From the NCBI GenBank assembly GCA_002454975.1, contig DKJZ01000029.1, positions 1-16,882 of the forward strand: a stretch of 16,882 bases of DNA, in the 5' to 3' direction. The position numbers and the translations under genes were made by a program. The notes under the pieces were generated by a model. It was not told the DNA's origin. It searched no databases and saw only the letters and a program-made list of their open reading frames with translations. The DNA comes from Hylemonella sp. UBA6679 (GTDB taxonomy: Bacteria > Pseudomonadota > Gammaproteobacteria > Burkholderiales > Burkholderiaceae_C). Positions 13,622-16,882 of this stretch are shown here, one piece after another; the first letter of the stretch is position 1, and each line of letters starts with the position of its first letter.

Positions 13622-13777
13622 CCAAACAATCCATCAAGCCCCCAGCAAAGAGGGTGTTTGAGGGCTATTGTTGGCGATCATCTGTGTTTTGACACGAGGG
13701 TTTTGCCTCTGTCAAAGCTTGTCGGGCATGGTTACATTTGGGCCATTTCCCCCAGGTCCATCGCTTTTATTCCCCTC
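13622..13777. other. Divergent intergenic region of the proton-channel and beta-propeller operons
   Basis: This 156-bp gap must hold promoters for both operons. I see one inverted repeat (13688-13716) and a TACATT (13733-13738) that could be a weak -10 for the plus strand. No convincing -35/-10 pair or FNR box could be assigned. Confidence 0.4.
13688..13716. repeat. Imperfect inverted repeat, candidate operator
   Basis: TTTGACA-C-GAGG and CCTCTGTCAAA form two arms around GTTTTG. The arms are perfectly complementary apart from one extra C in the left arm (13695). Each half-site contains TTGACA, which is also a -35 consensus on each strand. It is placed between two divergent operons, as expected for an operator shared by both. 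Confidence 0.5.
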
Positions 13778-14746
13778 ATGCCTCGCTCTAGCGCTCCTCC
13801 CTGCTGCCACAACGTTGCACGCCGACTGCTTTTTCCCCTGCTCTGCGCCTTGGTCATGCCAATCCAGGCCCAGGTTTATGTGAGCAACGAAGGCACTGGC
13901 ACGATCTCGGTGATTGACAGCCGCACCGACCAGGTCAGCGCCACCATCGAGCTGGGTGGCAAACCACGGGGCATCACTCTGTGCCACGGCGACCACCGCC
14001 TGTTTGTGAGCAACCAACTAGGCTCGACCCTGCAGGTGATCGACACCCGAAGCCGCAGCCTGATCGGCTCGGTCAAACTGGGCGATTCGCCCGAAGCGGC
14101 GTATTGCTCGCCCGACGGCAAACTGGTGGCCGTGGCCAATGAGGGCGACAACAGCGTGAGCTTTGTCAGCACCGACAGCTTGAACGTGGCGTTTGCCATC
14201 AAGGTGTCTGGCAAAAACCCCGAGCATGCGGTGTTCAGCCCCGATGGCCTGAGCATGCTGGTCTCCGCCGAAGATGCCGACCAGGTGGATGTGCTGGATC
14301 TGGTGAGCCGACAACAGGTGGGCAGCATCAAAGTGGGTGAGCGTCCGCGTGGCATCGCTTTCAGCCCCGACAGCCGCACGGCGTATGTGGCGACTGAAAA
14401 CGACAGCCAGCTGGTGGCCATCGACATGCGCAGCCGCAGCGTCAAAGGCCGCTTGAGCGTGGGCCTGCGTACCAATGGCTTGGTGATGCACCCGCGTGGC
14501 GAGCTGCTGTTTGCCAGCAATGGCGGCGATGCTTCGGTGGCGGTGGTGGACACCCGCAACTTCACCTTGCTGGGTAAGGTGGCGGTAGGCCAGCGCCCCT
14601 GGAACATGGCCATCAGCGCCGACGGCAGCAAGGTGTATGTGGCGGCCGGGCGCAGCCATGCGGTCTCGGTGATTGATGTGGCCACCCGCAGCGTGAGCCA
14701 AACCATCCCCGTGGGCCGCCTGCCCTGGGGTGCGGCAGCCCACTGA
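13778..14746 (+). CDS. Secreted YVTN-family seven-blade beta-propeller protein (YncE-like)
   Basis: A 322-residue protein with a Sec signal peptide: basic residues to Arg16, hydrophobic LLFPLLCALVMPI, and likely cleavage after IQA. The mature part consists of seven repeats of about 42 residues, each of the YVTN/YncE type (VSNEGTGTISVIDSRT; FVSNQLGSTLQVIDTRS; VANEGDNSVSFVS; LVSAEDADQVDVLDL; YVATENDSQLVAIDM; FASNGGDASVAVVDT; YVAAGRSHAVSVID), with the typical VGxxPRGIAFSPDG link between blades. Such proteins act in the periplasm, but the ligand or partner is not visible. The first in-frame ATG (13778) gives a full signal peptide; an open frame to 13658 has only a TTG start. It is followed after 8 nt by the cytochrome b561 gene. 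Confidence 0.88.
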   Translation: MPRSSAPPCCHNVARRLLFPLLCALVMPIQAQVYVSNEGTGTISVIDSRTDQVSATIELGGKPRGITLCHGDHRLFVSNQLGSTLQVIDTRSRSLIGSVKLGDSPEAAYCSPDGKLVAVANEGDNSVSFVSTDSLNVAFAIKVSGKNPEHAVFSPDGLSMLVSAEDADQVDVLDLVSRQQVGSIKVGERPRGIAFSPDSRTAYVATENDSQLVAIDMRSRSVKGRLSVGLRTNGLVMHPRGELLFASNGGDASVAVVDTRNFTLLGKVAVGQRPWNMAISADGSKVYVAAGRSHAVSVIDVATRSVSQTIPVGRLPWGAAAH

Positions 14747-14754
14747 GCGCAGCC

Positions 14755-15294
14755 ATGCACACCCCGCGTTACAACAACTTGGCCATTGCCCTGCACTGGA
14801 TCTTGGCCGTGGCCCTGGTTTATCAAATCGCGCTGGGCCTATGGATGGTGGACATCCCCAAATCGCCGCCGGGCTTGCGCGCCGAGTGGTTCAACTGGCA
14901 CAAGTCCATCGGCATGAGCCTGGGCCTGGCCGTGGTGCTGCGCGGCGTGTGGCGGCTCAAAAGCGGCGCACCCACATTCCCGCTTGGCCTGCCGGTCTGG
15001 CAGCGCAGCCTAGCCAACATCAACCATGGCGTGCTGTACGCCTGCATGGTGGTCATGCCGGTCAGCGGCTTTCTGGGCTCGACCTACTCGCCTTACCCCA
15101 TCAAGTTTTTTGGTGTGGTGTTGCCCAAGTTGTGGGCCGCCTCGCCGCCACTCAAAGAGCTGATGAGCACCCTGCATTTCGGCGCCAGCCGTTTGTTCAT
15201 GCTGGCCATCACGCTGCACATCTTGGCGGCGTTGTGGCACCTGGCCAAGGGCGACGATGTCTTTGGCCGCATGATGCCGGGCAAGTCGGCCTGA
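14755..15294 (+). CDS. Cytochrome b561-type membrane protein (CybB/YceJ-like)
   Basis: A 179-residue integral membrane protein with four hydrophobic segments (about 8-30, 48-66, 88-108, 140-164). Candidate heme ligands lie in conserved positions: His14 (ALHWIL), His49 (FNWHKSIG), His91 (NINHGVLY), and His141, His155 or His162 (TLHFGASR, ITLHIL, WHLAKGD). The LHW and NWHKSIGM motifs are typical of the cytochrome b561 family (YceJ), which moves electrons between the quinone pool and periplasmic partners. Its place after a secreted beta-propeller and before a two-component system suggests a periplasmic redox pathway with its own regulation. The ATG follows the upstream stop by 8 nt. Confidence 0.88.
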   Translation: MHTPRYNNLAIALHWILAVALVYQIALGLWMVDIPKSPPGLRAEWFNWHKSIGMSLGLAVVLRGVWRLKSGAPTFPLGLPVWQRSLANINHGVLYACMVVMPVSGFLGSTYSPYPIKFFGVVLPKLWAASPPLKELMSTLHFGASRLFMLAITLHILAALWHLAKGDDVFGRMMPGKSA

Positions 15295-15298
15295 GCGT

Positions 15299-16246
15299 AT
15301 GCGCGCGCCCTCGTCGCCGACCTGGCCGGCCGCCCGCGACGCCTTGCTGGTGGCTCTGGTGGTGCTGGGATTTGCCGCGCTGGCGCTCAAGCTGGAGCTG
15401 TCGGAAAAGCTCAGCGCCTGGCACCACAGCTTTGAGGCCTTGCAGGCCGATGAAATCTCGCTCTCGCTGGTGGTGCTGATGATGGGCCTGGCCTGGCTGG
15501 CCCTGCGCCGGCTGCAAGAAGCTCGCCGCGCTTTGCTCGAACAAGAAAAAGCTGAGCAGCTCGTGGCCGATCTGCTGGCGCGCAACCGCGAACTCACCCA
15601 GCGCCTGCTGCGCGCCCAAGAGGACGAGCGCCGCATGCTTTCGCGCGAGTTGCACGATGAAATCGGTCAGGCCTGCACCGCCCTGCGTGCCGAGGCCGCT
15701 TGGATCACGCACGCCAGCCCCAGCGACTGGCCTGCCGTGATGGCCACGGCCCAACGCATTGGCCAGACCAGCGCACACATGCACGGCCTGGCGCGCGACA
15801 TGCTCACGCGATTGCGGCCACCCCACATCGACAGCCTGGGCGTGGTGGGGGCGCTTCAAGCTCTATGTCACACGTGGGAAGCGCAGTGTGGCGTGGTCTG
15901 CGACCTGCACACCAGCCTGAGCAAGCAGCAAGAAGCGACGCTGAGCGATGCGATTTGCGTAGGGATCTACCGCGTGGTGCAAGAGGGCCTGAACAACATT
16001 GCTCGCCATGCCCAAGCCACGCAGGTTCATGTAGACCTGCAAGCCAGCGCCCAAGGCCTGCACCTACGTGTCGCCGACAACGGTGTGGGCATGGCCGTCA
16101 ACCGCGATCACATCAGCGAACCCAAGGGTTTAGGCCTGCTGGGCATGCGTGAACGGGCGGTGGCTTTGGGTGGCACCATCGCTTGGATCAACACACAGCC
16201 AGGCACCTGTATCGAGGTACGCCTGGCCTTGGGAGCCATGGCGTGA
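15299..16246 (+). CDS. Sensor histidine kinase, HPK7 (NarL/UhpB-type)
   Basis: A 315-residue kinase. Two N-terminal helices (about 14-33 and 53-70) flank a loop of about 20 residues; a coiled coil follows (REL to RR, about 72-112). The HisKA_3 box is LSRELHDEIGQ with His119 as the phospho-acceptor. The HATPase domain has the N-box VQEGLNNIARHAQA (about 227-240), G1 DNGVGM (260-265) and G2 GLGLLGMRER (277-286). The H-box resembles UhpB. The periplasmic loop is too short for a large sensor domain, so sensing is probably by the membrane itself, through the neighbouring cytochrome b561, or through a partner. It starts 4 nt after the cytochrome gene stop and shares GTGA with the response regulator start. 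Confidence 0.93.
   Translation: MRAPSSPTWPAARDALLVALVVLGFAALALKLELSEKLSAWHHSFEALQADEISLSLVVLMMGLAWLALRRLQEARRALLEQEKAEQLVADLLARNRELTQRLLRAQEDERRMLSRELHDEIGQACTALRAEAAWITHASPSDWPAVMATAQRIGQTSAHMHGLARDMLTRLRPPHIDSLGVVGALQALCHTWEAQCGVVCDLHTSLSKQQEATLSDAICVGIYRVVQEGLNNIARHAQATQVHVDLQASAQGLHLRVADNGVGMAVNRDHISEPKGLGLLGMRERAVALGGTIAWINTQPGTCIEVRLALGAMA
16231..16235 (+). promoter_or_regulatory. Ribosome binding site deciding the response regulator start
   Basis: GGGAG lies 7 nt before the GTG at 16243. It supports a GTG start at the stop codon of the kinase (GTGA overlap) rather than an ATG at 16183, 60 bp further inside the kinase gene. Confidence 0.65.
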
Positions 16247-16878
16247 TCACCGTGCTGTTGGTCGACGATCACCCTGTGGTTCGAGCGGGCTACCAGCGTT
16301 TGCTCGACCAAGATGGTGGGGTACAGGTGGTCGCTGAAGCTGACAGCGCTGAGCGCGGTTTTGAGTCTTTTGTGGCGTGCCGTCCTGAGGTCACCATCAC
16401 CGATCTGTCCATGCCCGGCGTCGGTGGTATGGGCTTGTTGGCCCGTGTTCTTGCCCATCAGCCCTCAGCCAAGGTGGTGGTGTGCAGCATGTACGACACC
16501 CCTCATGTGGTGAACCAAGCGCTGACCCGCGGAGCCTGTGGGTTTGTCAGTAAAAACGCCTCGCCTGACAACCTGGTGGCAGCGGTGTACGCGGCACACA
16601 AAGGCGAGACCTACCTCAGCGACGACCTGGTGGCACGTCAAGTACACCAAGGTCAAGAGCAAGACCGTATCAACAGCCTGACCACGCGCGAGCGCGACAT
16701 TCTGCGGCTGCTGGCACTGGGCCATACCGCTGCGCAGTGCGCTGAACAGTTGGCGCTCAGCCTCAAGACGGTGGCCAACAACCAAACCGTGATCAAAGAC
16801 AAACTCGGTGTGAACACCTCGGCCGCGCTGGTACATCTGGCACAGCGCCACGGCATCATCACCCTAACAGGCCGTTGA
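16243..16878 (+). CDS. NarL/UhpA-type response regulator with LuxR helix-turn-helix
   Basis: A 211-residue regulator. The receiver domain shows the acidic pair DD (8-9), phospho-acceptor Asp54 in ITDLSMPG, the conserved Ser of VVCSMYD and a Lys in FVSKNAS. The C-terminal LuxR-type DNA-binding domain starts at LTTRERDILRLLALGHT and has the recognition helix region LSLKTVANNQTVIKDKLGV, close to UhpA/NarL. The Asn-Asn in VANNQT where most members have Asn-His is a small deviation. The GTG start overlaps the kinase stop by 4 nt (GTGA), and both are clearly a pair. An ATG at 16183 would add 20 residues not seen in the family before the receiver. The gene ends 4 bp before the end of the window. Confidence 0.93.
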   Translation: MITVLLVDDHPVVRAGYQRLLDQDGGVQVVAEADSAERGFESFVACRPEVTITDLSMPGVGGMGLLARVLAHQPSAKVVVCSMYDTPHVVNQALTRGACGFVSKNASPDNLVAAVYAAHKGETYLSDDLVARQVHQGQEQDRINSLTTRERDILRLLALGHTAAQCAEQLALSLKTVANNQTVIKDKLGVNTSAALVHLAQRHGIITLTGR

Positions 16879-16882
16879 AAAA

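Noticed and set aside
13668..13681. Degenerate FNR-like site TTGTT-GGCG-ATCAT in the divergent gap
   Set aside because: Two mismatches in the specified bases and no oxygen-linked gene next to it; likely chance.
13876..14826. Minus-strand open frame (316 codons) opposite the beta-propeller gene
   Set aside because: Its apparent repeats only mirror the propeller repeats on the other strand; the plus-strand protein is the real one.
14730..15479. Plus-strand open frame overlapping cytochrome b561 in another frame
   Set aside because: Arg/His/Pro-rich with no domain, while the other frame gives a textbook b561 protein.

Overview
The window looks like chromosomal DNA of a betaproteobacterium, most likely Comamonadaceae-like (Limnohabitans/Rhodoferax type). 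This is an inference from the protein sequences, the strong G/C preference at third codon positions, and the ccoI-ccoS-ccoNOQP-ccoG-ccoH gene order next to an Fnr regulator and hemN. There is no mobile element, tRNA, rRNA or CRISPR array. Nearly every base is coding; the longest gaps are 113 bp and 156 bp.

Layout: (a) 1-294 is the 3' end of malate synthase G (glcB), followed by a stem-loop and a perfect bidirectional terminator shared with the convergent hemN operon. (b) 408-2488 (minus strand) is hemN plus a translationally coupled TauE/SafE-like membrane protein, divergent from fnr (2610-3329, plus) across an FNR box. (c) 3360-11034 (minus strand) is the cbb3-type cytochrome c oxidase locus: the copper ATPase ccoI and ccoS, then two FNR boxes, then ccoN, ccoO, ccoQ, ccoP, ccoG, a short ccoH and a small two-helix membrane protein. 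A further FNR box precedes ccoI. The region reads as one microaerobic regulon: Fnr senses low oxygen, HemN makes heme without oxygen, CcoI/CcoG/CcoS/CcoH assemble the oxidase, and CcoNOP is the high-affinity terminal oxidase.

(d) 11084-13621 (minus strand) is a tightly packed four-gene operon of unassigned function: a MotA/TolQ/ExbB-type proton channel, an ExbD-like helix fused to a DUF2135/YfaP-like beta domain, a two-helix membrane protein and a lipoprotein. This is the best candidate for an undescribed system, possibly a proton-motive-force-driven envelope machine. (e) 13778-16878 (plus strand), divergent from (d), is a four-gene operon: a secreted seven-blade YVTN beta-propeller, a cytochrome b561-type membrane protein, and a NarL/UhpA-type histidine kinase and response regulator.

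The four FNR boxes (2522-2535, 8521-8534, 8562-8575, 11069-11082) were found by eye, and three of the four sit at places where the promoter of an oxygen-regulated gene is expected. Start codons were adjusted where an FNR box, a ribosome binding site or a stop/start overlap made one choice clearly better.
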